DNA of 59,969 nt. Origin: Methanomicrobia archaeon (GTDB lineage Archaea > Halobacteriota > Syntropharchaeia > Alkanophagales > Methanospirareceae). Below, one piece after another: positions 16,407-25,622 of the stretch. Location of the stretch: contig JAFGHB010000074.1 in assembly GCA_016930255.1 (NCBI GenBank), forward strand, positions 1 to 59,969, written 5' to 3'. Position 1 is the stretch's first letter, and each line of letters starts with the position of its first letter. Under the pieces are notes generated by a model that had not been told where the DNA came from, made no database searches, and was given only the letters and a program-made list of their open reading frames with translations. The position numbers and the translations under genes are program-made.

Positions 16407-17668
16407 CACCAACACACCCCCTCATAAATCGCAGCCTCTTTCTTGGCTTTCTCAACCCTTCTTCCATCTATCACGATCTTACCCGTATAGTTTAAACTCT
16501 CGAACTCGCGCCATTCCGTCACAATCAACACGGCGTCGGTGTCGAGCACCGCCTCGGGTGAAGCGCACTCCATCTGAGGATACCGCTTTTTGAAGGCATC
16601 CATCGCTTTGGGGTCATAAACCACCACATGAGCCTCTTCTTCAATCAATCGCTCGATAATCGGAACCGCTCTGCTTTCGCGAATATCGTCCGTATCTGGC
16701 TTGAACGTTAAGCCTAAAACACCTATCTTCCGCCCTTTTAACTCAGGAATATGCTTTTTGAGGACCGTGACCAATCTTAAAGGCTGTTCATCGTTCGCGG
16801 TAATCACCGCTTTCAGAATCTGTGGCGTTTCGCCTAGCTCTTCTGCTTTCGCTATCAAGGCTCTGACATCTTTAGGAAAACAAGAACCCCCGAATCCGAT
16901 GCCCGCTCTGAAAAATGACGGATTTATCCTGCCATCAAGCCCCACTCCCTTGAATACGTCGTAGGCATCTATTCCCAATCTCTTGCAGATATTACCTATC
17001 TCGTTTGCAAAGCTAATTTTGGTAGCAAGGAACGAATTACTGACGTATTTGATCATCTCGGCCGTCTTTATGCCAGTACTCAGCTTAGGACCGCTAAAAG
17101 GTTGATAGAGCTCTTCCAGAGTCCGTTTTGAGCGCTCATCTTCCACACCAAAAACGATTCTATCGGGTTTGAAGAAATCTTCAACTGCACTGCCTTCCCT
17201 GAGGAATTCGGGATTCATTGCGAGCCCAAAATCATCGCCTGCTTTTTTATGTGATACGCTTTCGATTATCGGTCTTACGACTTCTTCTGTCGTTCCCGGT
17301 ACAACGGTGCTCTTGACGACCACCACATGGAAGTTTGTCTTCTTTTCGAGAACCTTGCCTATATCTTCCGCCGCAGATTTGATATATTTGAGATCAATCG
17401 ACCCGTCAGCCTTCGAGGGCGTGCCCACGCATATAAAGGTGATATCGCTATATTCGAGTTCTCTGTAATCCACGGTTGCGTGAAGTCTCCCTTTGTTTTT
17501 CACAATGAGTTCCTCCAAACCTAGCTCGAATATCGGCGATCTTGCCGAGTTTAGGGTATTAATCTTCTCCTCATCGATATCAACGAAAAGTACCTCATTC
17601 CCCAGTTCGGCAAAACCTGCTCCTGTTACGGTGCCAACATAGCCGCACCCGATTATGCTGATTTTCAT
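16406..17668 (-). CDS. ugd: UDP-glucose 6-dehydrogenase
   Basis: 420 residues from the ATG at 17668, which gives the canonical MKISIIGCGYVGTV start; a longer frame to 17713 adds 15 unsupported residues. The Rossmann motif GCGYVG is at 7-12. GFGGSCFPKD contains the catalytic Cys (C263), NPEFLREGSA contributes the substrate pocket, and LGLTFKPDTDDIRES belongs to the C-terminal domain. It oxidises UDP-glucose twice to UDP-glucuronate with two NAD+. It is first in the leftward operon and coupled to galU by a TGATG overlap. A TTTTTATAAAAAG element at about 17768-17780 may be its promoter, leaving a leader of 75-80 nt. Confidence 0.94.
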   Translation of the reverse strand: MKISIIGCGYVGTVTGAGFAELGNEVLFVDIDEEKINTLNSARSPIFELGLEELIVKNKGRLHATVDYRELEYSDITFICVGTPSKADGSIDLKYIKSAAEDIGKVLEKKTNFHVVVVKSTVVPGTTEEVVRPIIESVSHKKAGDDFGLAMNPEFLREGSAVEDFFKPDRIVFGVEDERSKRTLEELYQPFSGPKLSTGIKTAEMIKYVSNSFLATKISFANEIGNICKRLGIDAYDVFKGVGLDGRINPSFFRAGIGFGGSCFPKDVRALIAKAEELGETPQILKAVITANDEQPLRLVTVLKKHIPELKGRKIGVLGLTFKPDTDDIRESRAVPIIERLIEEEAHVVVYDPKAMDAFKKRYPQMECASPEAVLDTDAVLIVTEWREFESLNYTGKIVIDGRRVEKAKKEAAIYEGVCW

Positions 17669-17843
17669 GCTATTTTGTTTTTGTGTGGTCCTACAAAGTG
17701 TTAGAATAATCATTTATCCCTGCCCCTTCATCAAACAGGCCATCTAACACCAATCAACATCATGCTTTTTCTTTTTATAAAAAGCCTTGTAAAAGAAAAG
17801 ATCGCTGTGCGTGTGTGTGTTCCGATTCGATTAAACGTGCATT

Positions 17844-19727
17844 CTAAGCGAACTCAAAGGGCGGTATGTGATCCCCATAGTCCTTCTGCGCATCGATGAG
17901 CCTTTCTCGTTGCTCTTCCAAGACCGTAAAGAGCTCTTGCGGCGTATCAGGAACTTCTGTCTTGTAGAACTCCGTCACGCGCTCGATCTTCGCTAAGTTC
18001 TCCGCGATCCGCACCGTGAATTGTTCGACGTAATCCTCTAGGGGATATTCCTTATCAAGTACCGCTTTAAACAGCTGCTTGAGGTCGTCGTATTTCGGTA
18101 TGAGTCCGGTAGGCGTCTTTATAGCCTCAACTTCATTATGTGAGCGCCGTTCCATCCATTTGAGCCAGACCGCTTTGTCCGTTTTATCGTTCACGAATCT
18201 GCCCGCCGCGTCTCGTAAGAAGTAATTCACGGAGAATATACGAGGCGGCTTTTGCAATTTCGTGTCGAATTTTAGATGGTGCGTTATATAGTCACCAAGG
18301 GGAATGGAGAGGAAATCGAGGTTTGACATTGGGTTGATTTTTCGCACTCCTTCTTGCCCCAACGTTGCCGCGGTCGTTTCTGACTCCAGTGCCGCGCCCA
18401 TGGTAATAACCCCGTGCACCCAATCAAAGGATTCTTCTACCGGCACTTTCGTGTCTGAGTCGCGTCCACCGTAGATTATCCCGCCGATAACGACGCCATC
18501 AGGATTGTCAAGTTCGGGGTCCACGTTCTCTAACCGCTTCATGTCCAGAGTGAACCGTGCATTTGGATGTGACGGCGGTATCTCGTTACCCTCGGCATCC
18601 TGCTTCCCAAGCTGCCATGCTCCCGAATGGTTGAACCCTCTTTTAGGCGGTTTGCCATCCTTACCAATCCAGTAGACACCCTTTTCTTCCGTGACCAGGA
18701 CATTAGAAAAAATGACCGCGCCCGGGCTATGGAGTGCGCCCCAGATAATGCGGTCATCCCGGGAGTTTACGCCCTGTATAATGCCAAATATACCCTTCTC
18801 CGGGTTTACTGCACGTAGCACGCCCGCTTTTGCCCGTAAGTACGCGATATCATCACCAACGATGCTCTCCCCTTTTATCATCGACGTAGAAGTCTTGCCA
18901 CAGAGCGAAGGAAAGGCGCCGGTAAAGTACGTTATCCGGTCACTTGGGCCGTGCACACCCATGATGAACATGTGCTCAGTGAGCCACCCTTCTTGTGACG
19001 CTCTCTTTATTGCAGGGCGCATAGCCAGCTTCTTGAGGCCTATCGTATTGCCGCCGTACTGCGTATTCGCAGTGTACACCGTTTCATCCTCAAGATCGAT
19101 ATACACCCGCCGTTTAGCAATATTCTTTGAGGTCTTCCGCTCGTCCAGTTCGCCTGCGGAATGCACGAACTTTAAGAACCGCGCCGCTTTACCCAATCGC
19201 ACGAATTCCTCGTAGCCCTGCCGATACAGCAGGTCTTCCGAATGCGCCACATAGCCGGAATCGGTGAGCTGGAGACAGGGGATAGAAAACTCCGAATTGA
19301 GCGGCCCCAAACAGAAGAAGCGCACAAACAACTGATGCCCCTGCATGATGTCTTTCAGTATCTCACGAATCTCTTTGAGCCCCTCCGCTCTATCCATCGC
19401 GTTTATATTCGAGCCTAAATCAACACCTTCCGGTAGAAGGAACTTCGTATTCTTCTTATCCCGTGCTTGGTCATAATAGCCGTCGAAATGGACCGTATGC
19501 CCGCTCAACGCAAGCTCCATTTCCTCTCCAGCTCTTATCGCTTCTTGCCTGACATGCTGGATATCTTCCGGCGAATCCGTGCAGACGAACACCCTATCCG
19601 GATTGCACAGCTCGACGTACGTAGCAATAAAATGATGAAGCTCGGGGTTAGCGATCTTCATAAGTTTCTGATAATTTTCAGCCCCTAATCGGCCCTTCAG
19701 CACATTCATGGTCTTCTCATCTTCCAT
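17844..19727 (-). CDS. pckG: Phosphoenolpyruvate carboxykinase (GTP)
   Basis: 627 residues, in the range of GTP-dependent PEPCK. The nucleotide-binding loop reads FPSLCGKTSTS at about residues 271-281, including the reactive Cys of this family, with GDDIAYL nearby supplying a metal ligand; the R-loop and C-terminal domains align in order. It converts oxaloacetate and GTP to phosphoenolpyruvate and CO2, feeding gluconeogenesis. It is divergent from the lrp gene at 19836, with 108 bp between starts. The downstream T-rich stretch (CTTTTCTTTTAC, 17784-17800 on the minus strand) can terminate transcription. The Ser in CGKTS instead of CGKTN is a minor departure from bacterial and animal enzymes. 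Confidence 0.93.
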   Translation of the reverse strand: MEDEKTMNVLKGRLGAENYQKLMKIANPELHHFIATYVELCNPDRVFVCTDSPEDIQHVRQEAIRAGEEMELALSGHTVHFDGYYDQARDKKNTKFLLPEGVDLGSNINAMDRAEGLKEIREILKDIMQGHQLFVRFFCLGPLNSEFSIPCLQLTDSGYVAHSEDLLYRQGYEEFVRLGKAARFLKFVHSAGELDERKTSKNIAKRRVYIDLEDETVYTANTQYGGNTIGLKKLAMRPAIKRASQEGWLTEHMFIMGVHGPSDRITYFTGAFPSLCGKTSTSMIKGESIVGDDIAYLRAKAGVLRAVNPEKGIFGIIQGVNSRDDRIIWGALHSPGAVIFSNVLVTEEKGVYWIGKDGKPPKRGFNHSGAWQLGKQDAEGNEIPPSHPNARFTLDMKRLENVDPELDNPDGVVIGGIIYGGRDSDTKVPVEESFDWVHGVITMGAALESETTAATLGQEGVRKINPMSNLDFLSIPLGDYITHHLKFDTKLQKPPRIFSVNYFLRDAAGRFVNDKTDKAVWLKWMERRSHNEVEAIKTPTGLIPKYDDLKQLFKAVLDKEYPLEDYVEQFTVRIAENLAKIERVTEFYKTEVPDTPQELFTVLEEQRERLIDAQKDYGDHIPPFEFA

Positions 19728-19803
19728 CGGTTATCCTCCATTTCATTCGCTTTCCTCTCGTTTGGTTGGGTAAGCGTAACCAAAAGGAATAGAAAGATAG
19801 CTA

Positions 19804-19811
19804 TTTATAAA
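19804..19811 (+). promoter_or_regulatory. TATA box of the lrp gene, predicting a leaderless mRNA
   Basis: TTTATAAA is centred 28 nt before the ATG at 19836. Archaeal start sites fall about 25-28 nt from the TATA centre, so transcription should begin at or within a few bases of the ATG. No purine-rich ribosome binding site precedes the start, which agrees with leaderless translation. Confidence 0.55.
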
Positions 19812-19835
19812 CTTTTCGATATTTATTTTTAACAA

Positions 19836-20315
19836 ATGGCGGAAATGAAGCTGAAAAATAAGGACAAATGCATACTTCGGGCGCTGCTGGAGAACGGGAG
19901 GTATTCGTATTCGGAGCTGGGGCGGAGGTGCGAAGTAAGCCGCCAGGTGGCTTTGGAACGCGTGAAGAAGCTATCTGAAAGGGGTGTTTTAAAGAGCTTT
20001 TCGGTCTCTTTAGACGCGGAAAAACTCGGGTTCGCTTTTCAAGCCTACATGCTCATGATCGCGAAGCCTGAGGGGAAGCTGCGAGAAGAACTCATTGAAT
20101 TCCTGCGTACGAGTGAGCATGTGCGTAGCATCCATCTCCTCTTCGGCCGGTTTGACTTCTTTATGGAGCTCCTATTCAAGGATAAAGAAGAAATGACCCG
20201 GTTCTTAAGGGCGCTACAGTCTTTTGACGCCGTCGAGCGGACGGAAACATTCATAGTGAATCAAACGATAAAGGATAAACCAGAGGACGCGTTTTTAGCG
20301 TGTTTACGCACATGA
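19836..20315 (+). CDS. Lrp/AsnC-family transcriptional regulator
   Basis: 159 residues. An N-terminal winged helix-turn-helix (residues 7-65, ILRALLENGRYSYSELGRRCEVSRQVALERVKKL) is followed by an Lrp ligand-binding/dimer domain (about 68-145) of RAM type. It probably acts as an octamer or dimer sensing an amino acid or central metabolite. It is divergent from pckG and overlaps the DHPS-like gene through ATGA (20312-20315), so it may regulate either gene or itself; that is inference from position. Ligand unknown. Confidence 0.88.
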   Translation: MAEMKLKNKDKCILRALLENGRYSYSELGRRCEVSRQVALERVKKLSERGVLKSFSVSLDAEKLGFAFQAYMLMIAKPEGKLREELIEFLRTSEHVRSIHLLFGRFDFFMELLFKDKEEMTRFLRALQSFDAVERTETFIVNQTIKDKPEDAFLACLRT

Positions 20316-21856
20316 GGGTCGTGTTAGCTACCGGACGGAAAGCGGAAGAGATGGTTAAAGCTGCGGTGAAAGCTGCGACTGTGAGTGCGCCCCAGATAAC
20401 CTGCGAAGTGCTTACGCAGAGCTTGAATATCGCCGCTTTTTCCACGCCTCGTTCGCTAAAGAAGGCACTTGAGAACTGTGATGCATCCGAAAAGATAGGT
20501 AGGGATCTCATTTTGGTTTCCGGGTTTTGCACAGCGGATTTCAGCGATTTAGAGAAGGAGATAGCCACACCAATCAGATTGGGACCCCGACATGCGTACG
20601 ACATCGACGAGGCATTACAGTTCGTAGAAGAGGTGGAGTTCTCGCCACATACGCCTGCTGATGTCTTCCTGGCTGAGAAGCGGCGAGCAAATGCGAAACA
20701 GCAGCTGGACGAGTTAGAACGTAGAGTACGTGAGACATTCTCCGTAAAGGGCGTGAAAATCGGTGGCGGCGCACGAATGAAGGTCTGTGCAGAACTCGTG
20801 GACGCAACGCTGATGACCGAGGATGCGATAGCGCGAATGGTAGAGCACTACCTGAAGAGCGGCGCGGACATTCTGGATATCGGCGTTCATATCGGCGCGA
20901 CGCACGCAGAAGTGGATAGTGCGGTACAAGCCGCATTGGCGTTCGCACCGGACGTTCCTATCTCCATTGATACGCTGGATCCCGAGCTCATACGCGTGGG
21001 TATCGAAAACGGCGTGGATATGGTGCTCAGCTTGAATAAAGATAATATCCCTGCGGTGGGTGATGTAGTAGCAGAAAGGGACGTAGCAGCGGTCGTAATT
21101 CCTGACAGCGAAGGTACACACGAGAGTCTCGAGAGCTTGCTTGCAAACCTGAAAATGGCGGAAGAGCACGGCATAACGCGCATCATTGCCGATCCCCTCT
21201 TGAACACCATTGGCTACGGAATTGCGGAATCCTTGTACAACTATTATCGGTTTAGATTGCAAGAAAGGGATACGCCGCTTTTCTTCGGCATTGGCAACGT
21301 TACCGAGCTTACGGACGCGGATTCGATAGGGATAAACGCGACCCTGGCAGGCATCGCCTCTGAACTGTGCGCAGATATCCTCTTCACTACAGAATGCAGT
21401 GATAAAGCGCGCGGGAGCGTAAGAGAGCTGCGGATAGCGTCGGAGATGATGATACTCTCGAAGGCACGCGGCAGTGCGCCGAAGGATGTCGGAATCGATC
21501 TTTTAACGCTCAAGGAGAAGCGAAGAAAACCCGTCAAGAGCATCCCTCATGACGAGAAGTTTATCGTGGCGACGAGGAACGAAACGTGGAATCTTGACCC
21601 TAAAGGCTGCTTCAGGATCTCTATTGGGGAGGTAGACGGCGCCGGTAAGGAGGACGATAAGATGATCTGCGCGCAGCATTCGCCTTCCGGCAGGCGGATA
21701 ATAGGGAAGAGCGCGCAAGAGATAATGGATACCATCCTGCGCTTGGATCTGGTTTCACGACTCGAGCACGCTTCATACCTGGGCAAAGAGCTGGCAAAAG
21801 CCGAACTCGCGCTACGATTGGATCGGAGTTATGAGCAAGACGAAACGCTCTTTTAA
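20312..21856 (+). CDS. Dihydropteroate synthase-like protein (archaeal pterin pathway)
   Basis: About 514 residues from the ATG at 20312, which overlaps the lrp stop as ATGA; a GTG at 20300 would add four residues. The N-terminal ~150 residues are an archaeal-specific domain. Residues about 150-400 form a TIM barrel of the dihydropteroate synthase superfamily (DILDIGVHIGATHAEVD, PISIDTLDPELIRVGIENG, IADPLLNTIGYGIAESL, FFGIGNVTEL). The last ~115 residues are a separate domain. This DHPS-related family occurs in H4MPT-using archaea and is implicated in tetrahydromethanopterin synthesis, but the canonical folate DHPS reaction is not assured because p-aminobenzoate is used differently in that pathway. 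MptE, an earlier pathway enzyme, is at 46311. Confidence 0.8.
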   Translation: MRVVLATGRKAEEMVKAAVKAATVSAPQITCEVLTQSLNIAAFSTPRSLKKALENCDASEKIGRDLILVSGFCTADFSDLEKEIATPIRLGPRHAYDIDEALQFVEEVEFSPHTPADVFLAEKRRANAKQQLDELERRVRETFSVKGVKIGGGARMKVCAELVDATLMTEDAIARMVEHYLKSGADILDIGVHIGATHAEVDSAVQAALAFAPDVPISIDTLDPELIRVGIENGVDMVLSLNKDNIPAVGDVVAERDVAAVVIPDSEGTHESLESLLANLKMAEEHGITRIIADPLLNTIGYGIAESLYNYYRFRLQERDTPLFFGIGNVTELTDADSIGINATLAGIASELCADILFTTECSDKARGSVRELRIASEMMILSKARGSAPKDVGIDLLTLKEKRRKPVKSIPHDEKFIVATRNETWNLDPKGCFRISIGEVDGAGKEDDKMICAQHSPSGRRIIGKSAQEIMDTILRLDLVSRLEHASYLGKELAKAELALRLDRSYEQDETLF

Positions 21857-22022
21857 TAGCCGGGCGTACGACGGTACGTCGCCAGAAAATACATTACGTA
21901 ACCGAGGTCTGTTTTTGGATTGAAGAACTTTTCGCCTAGAGCTGCAATATTGCTGGATCATGAGGGATAATAGTGAGTGAGATAAAAGAAGAAGCTCTAC
22001 AATCAGGTTATGTGTTACGTTA

Positions 22023-22047
22023 CTTGACTTAACTTGATTTAACTTAA
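22023..22047 (+). repeat. ACTTR pentamer repeat upstream of the histidine kinase
   Basis: Five consecutive pentamers ACTTG-ACTTA-ACTTG-ATTTA-ACTTA end 19 nt before the kinase start. ACTTG is the reverse complement of the CAAGT unit repeated at 54646-54695, so the two intergenic sites share a unit in opposite orientation. The function is unknown; slippage-generated or protein-binding repeats are both possible. Confidence 0.6.
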
Positions 22048-22066
22048 CGATGAAGGAATTATTGGA

Positions 22067-25000
22067 ATGGAAAAAAAGAAAGAGACCGCTCGTGGTGGTG
22101 TAAAGCTTGAGGCGAAGCTTCTTGTGTTACTCGGCATGGTGGTAGCCAGCGTGCTCACTGCGCTTTATGCTGGCTTTGTCGAGCAGGTAACCATTGTTTA
22201 TACCCACTTTTTCTATATCCCTATCCTGTTAGCCGGCATGTGGTACAGGAGGAAGGAGGCTGTTGCCGTTGCGCTATTTCTCGGCATCGTGCACATTCTC
22301 ATAACGTATTTCTCGCCAGCCCCGCTTACCGCGAATGAATTTGGAAGAGCTGCTATTTTCGTCCTCGTTGCGTACGTTATCGGGTATGTGAGCGAGCAAA
22401 GGGCTGAACGCGAGGATGCGGTGCGAGAGCGCGAGGAACGATATAGCACCTTCTTGGATTCAACATCGGAATTGTCATTTCTAAAAGACGACCAGTTCAG
22501 ATTTATACTCGTCAATAAAGCTCTTTCCGAATACTTTGGGAAGAAGGCAGAAGAAATCATCGGCAAGACGGATTTTGACTTCATGCCCGAACCTGCAGCT
22601 GAACAGTGCAGAAACACCGACAAAAAAGCCATCGCGGCAGGAACTGTTGTGGTAACCGAAGAACAAGCTGGTGATCGAATATTAGAAACCCTGAAATTCC
22701 CGGTCAGACTCGGTGACAACAAGATCGGCGTAGGTGCATACATCCGGGACATCACCGAGCAGAAGCGGATGGAGGATGCGCTGCGGGAGAGCGAAGAGAA
22801 AGTACGTTTAGTCACCGATCAGATCACGGATGTTGTATGGAGCATGGATTTAAAAGAAAACTTCACCTTCGTAACACCTTCTATCGAACGAATAACAGGA
22901 TACACGGTTGACGAAATCCGCTCACTAACGTTCAATCAACTCCTAACTCCGGAATCTTATAAGACCGCAATGGAGCTCATTAATCAGCGCATGAAAGTGG
23001 AAAACCATAAACCAGTGACGATGGAACTGGAACAGATATGTAAAGATGGATCTAGGGTGTGGTGTGAAATAACAGCTATCTTCGTGGTAGATCAAAATAA
23101 CCGCCCCACTGGAATAGTTGGAGTAACGCGTGACATCAATGAACGCAAGCAGGCAGAAGAAGCGATGCGGGAGAGTGAAAAGAGGTATCGTAGTCTCTTT
23201 GAGGATTCTCCCATTGCTCTGTGGCTGGAAGATTTCTCTGCTATTAAGAACTTTTTCGATTCATTACGAGCGTCGGGCGTCAGCGATTTTAGGGCCTATA
23301 GTGAGCACCACCCTGAAGTTGTTGCCACCTGTGCAACTCAGATGAAGGTGCTTGATGTGAATGTGGCAACCCTTACGTTGTATAACGCGAGGAGCAAGGA
23401 AGAGTTACTGGGCGGTTTAACCTCCATTTTCGTTCCAGAGTCATTCGATGCATTCCGAGAGAACCTTATTGCTCTGCTTGAAGGAAAAACCGATTTTGAA
23501 ATTGAGGCTATCAATCAGACGCTGACTGGCGAGATGCTTGACCTTATCGTCCAGTGGTCTGTGCTTCCCGGCTATGAAGATTCGTGGTCTCGGGTGTTGG
23601 TTTCCTCTGTAGACATCACTGACCGGAAGCGGGCAGAAGCGGCACTGCGCGAGAGCGAAGCCCAACTGTCCAACGCCATGGAAATCGCTCAACTGGGGTA
23701 TTGGGAGTATGACGTAGCTAAAGACCTGTTTACTTTCAACGATCACTTCTACGCCATTTTTCGCACCTCGGCTGAGCAAGTCGGCGGCTATACGATGTCA
23801 TCTGCTCGTTACGCTCAACTTTTCGTGCATCCCGACGATAGAGAGGTAGTCGGTATCGAGATTCGGAAAGCCATTGAAACCACAGATCCCCATTTCAGTC
23901 GCCAACTGGAACACCGCATTATCTATGCCGACGGCGAGATCGGCTACATCACCGTCCGCTTCTTTATCCTCAAAGATAATCAGGGTCGTACGGTCAAGAC
24001 TTACGGCGCGAATCAAGACATCACCGAGCGCAAACGGATGGAAGACGAACTCCGGCGATCGGAAACCCTGTACCGGACCTTCTTCGAAGCTACTGGTGTC
24101 CCTACCGTGATTCTTGACGAGGACGGGACCTTTTATCAGGTAAACGCAGAAGGCGCGAAAATCTCGGGATTCACCAAAGAGGAGCTGGAAGGCAAGAAGA
24201 GCTGGACCGAGTTCATCGCGAAAAAAGAAGATCTTGAGATGATGCGAGAAATCCACCGATTACGAAGAACCGATCCCGATCAAGCTCCCATGAACTATGA
24301 ATTCCTGTTCAAAGACCGCTACGGAAATCTTCGGAACATCTACGTGACCGCTACACTCATCCCCGGAACAAAACGGAGTGTGGTATCCTTTGCGGACCTT
24401 ACCGAACGGAAGCGTGCAGAGGATGCGCTCAAGGAGAGCGAAAAAAAGTACAGAACTTTTGTAGACACTGCAAGCGATTTAATGCTCATTGCGGACAAAG
24501 ATGGAAAGATTACTGATGTAAATCAATCAATGGCCAGAACGTTAAGATATTCCGGAGAAGAACTGCTTGGAATGCCTATTACTCAGCTTTTAAGTAAGGA
24601 ATCGTTGGAAAAAGATTTCAAACCAAACTGGGAGGAATTCATCACAGAAGGAAAAATCAGTCTTGGAACTACTTTTGCAACAAAGGATGGGGAAGAGATT
24701 TACGGTGAAATAAAGGTTGTTGCTGTTTATGATAGTGACGGCGAGTATGCAGGAAGTAGAGCGGTATTTCGCGACCTCACCGAGCGCAAGCAAGCAGAGG
24801 AGGAGCGAGATCGTATTCTTAAAGAGCTTGAAGCAAAGAACCGCGAACTCGAACGATTCACCTACACCGTCTCTCACGATTTACGGTCGCCACTCGTTAC
24901 CATACAGGGATTCACCGGTATGCTCCAAAACGATTTAGAACGGGATAACAAAGAGAAAGCGAAGACCGATTTGCAGTACATAGCAAACGCAACGACAAAG

Positions 25001-25507
25001 ATGGACCGCCTTTTACGTGATACACTGCAGCTCTCTCGTATCGGGCGCATAGCAAATCCACCCGAGGATGTGCCGTTTGGAGCAATTGTTCAAGACGCAC
25101 TGGAGCAGACTACAGAGCAGATAAAGTCGAGTGGCGTTGAGGTATCCGTGGCCGAGGACTTGCCTACGGTTCACGTGGATCGGATGCGGATAGCAGAGGT
25201 GCTGGTGAACCTTATTGGGAATAGCGTGCGGTACCGGGGCGAACAACCGCATCCGAAAATTGAGATCGGGTATCGCACAGAGGATAAAGAAACCGTGTTC
25301 TTCGTGAAGGATAATGGCATCGGTATAGATAAAACAGAGCACGAGAAGGTCTTCGAGCTGTTCTATCGTGTGGACGCACATGGTGAAGGATCGGGTGCCG
25401 GGCTCGCGATCGTGAAGCGGATCATCGAGGTGCACGGCGGTCGAATCTGGATGGAATCGGAGATAGGCAAAGGCACTACGGTCTGTTTTACGCTGCTCGT
25501 GGTGTGA
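22067..25507 (+). CDS. Membrane-bound multi-PAS sensor histidine kinase
   Basis: 1146 residues. About four membrane helices (residues 15-108) are followed by six PAS/PAC units at roughly 125-240, 245-365, 370-515, 525-655, 660-785 and 790-910, several ending in the DITERKR(M/A)E-type linker. The HisKA box reads YTVSHDLRSP with phospho-acceptor H937. The HATPase domain shows the N box (NLIGNSVRYR), G1 (DNGIGID from D1082) and G2 (GSGAGLAI near 1107). It should autophosphorylate in response to a redox, ligand or membrane signal read by the PAS domains. No response regulator or REC domain is nearby, so the output is unknown. Repeated PAS units are typical of large methanogen kinases. Confidence 0.92.
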   Translation: MEKKKETARGGVKLEAKLLVLLGMVVASVLTALYAGFVEQVTIVYTHFFYIPILLAGMWYRRKEAVAVALFLGIVHILITYFSPAPLTANEFGRAAIFVLVAYVIGYVSEQRAEREDAVREREERYSTFLDSTSELSFLKDDQFRFILVNKALSEYFGKKAEEIIGKTDFDFMPEPAAEQCRNTDKKAIAAGTVVVTEEQAGDRILETLKFPVRLGDNKIGVGAYIRDITEQKRMEDALRESEEKVRLVTDQITDVVWSMDLKENFTFVTPSIERITGYTVDEIRSLTFNQLLTPESYKTAMELINQRMKVENHKPVTMELEQICKDGSRVWCEITAIFVVDQNNRPTGIVGVTRDINERKQAEEAMRESEKRYRSLFEDSPIALWLEDFSAIKNFFDSLRASGVSDFRAYSEHHPEVVATCATQMKVLDVNVATLTLYNARSKEELLGGLTSIFVPESFDAFRENLIALLEGKTDFEIEAINQTLTGEMLDLIVQWSVLPGYEDSWSRVLVSSVDITDRKRAEAALRESEAQLSNAMEIAQLGYWEYDVAKDLFTFNDHFYAIFRTSAEQVGGYTMSSARYAQLFVHPDDREVVGIEIRKAIETTDPHFSRQLEHRIIYADGEIGYITVRFFILKDNQGRTVKTYGANQDITERKRMEDELRRSETLYRTFFEATGVPTVILDEDGTFYQVNAEGAKISGFTKEELEGKKSWTEFIAKKEDLEMMREIHRLRRTDPDQAPMNYEFLFKDRYGNLRNIYVTATLIPGTKRSVVSFADLTERKRAEDALKESEKKYRTFVDTASDLMLIADKDGKITDVNQSMARTLRYSGEELLGMPITQLLSKESLEKDFKPNWEEFITEGKISLGTTFATKDGEEIYGEIKVVAVYDSDGEYAGSRAVFRDLTERKQAEEERDRILKELEAKNRELERFTYTVSHDLRSPLVTIQGFTGMLQNDLERDNKEKAKTDLQYIANATTKMDRLLRDTLQLSRIGRIANPPEDVPFGAIVQDALEQTTEQIKSSGVEVSVAEDLPTVHVDRMRIAEVLVNLIGNSVRYRGEQPHPKIEIGYRTEDKETVFFVKDNGIGIDKTEHEKVFELFYRVDAHGEGSGAGLAIVKRIIEVHGGRIWMESEIGKGTTVCFTLLVV

Positions 25508-25622
25508 AGCGAGAAAAAGAGCACGGCGAACAAGAGAAGGAAGTTGTACGTCCCATAAAAGAGGACGAATGTGCTTTTAAATAAGAACGAGTACTAAAAG
25601 AAAAGAGGATACCGCAGGAACG

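Noticed and set aside
17806-17822. GT dinucleotide run before the ugd operon
   Set aside because: It is short and lies between genes; nothing indicates a function beyond a simple repeat.
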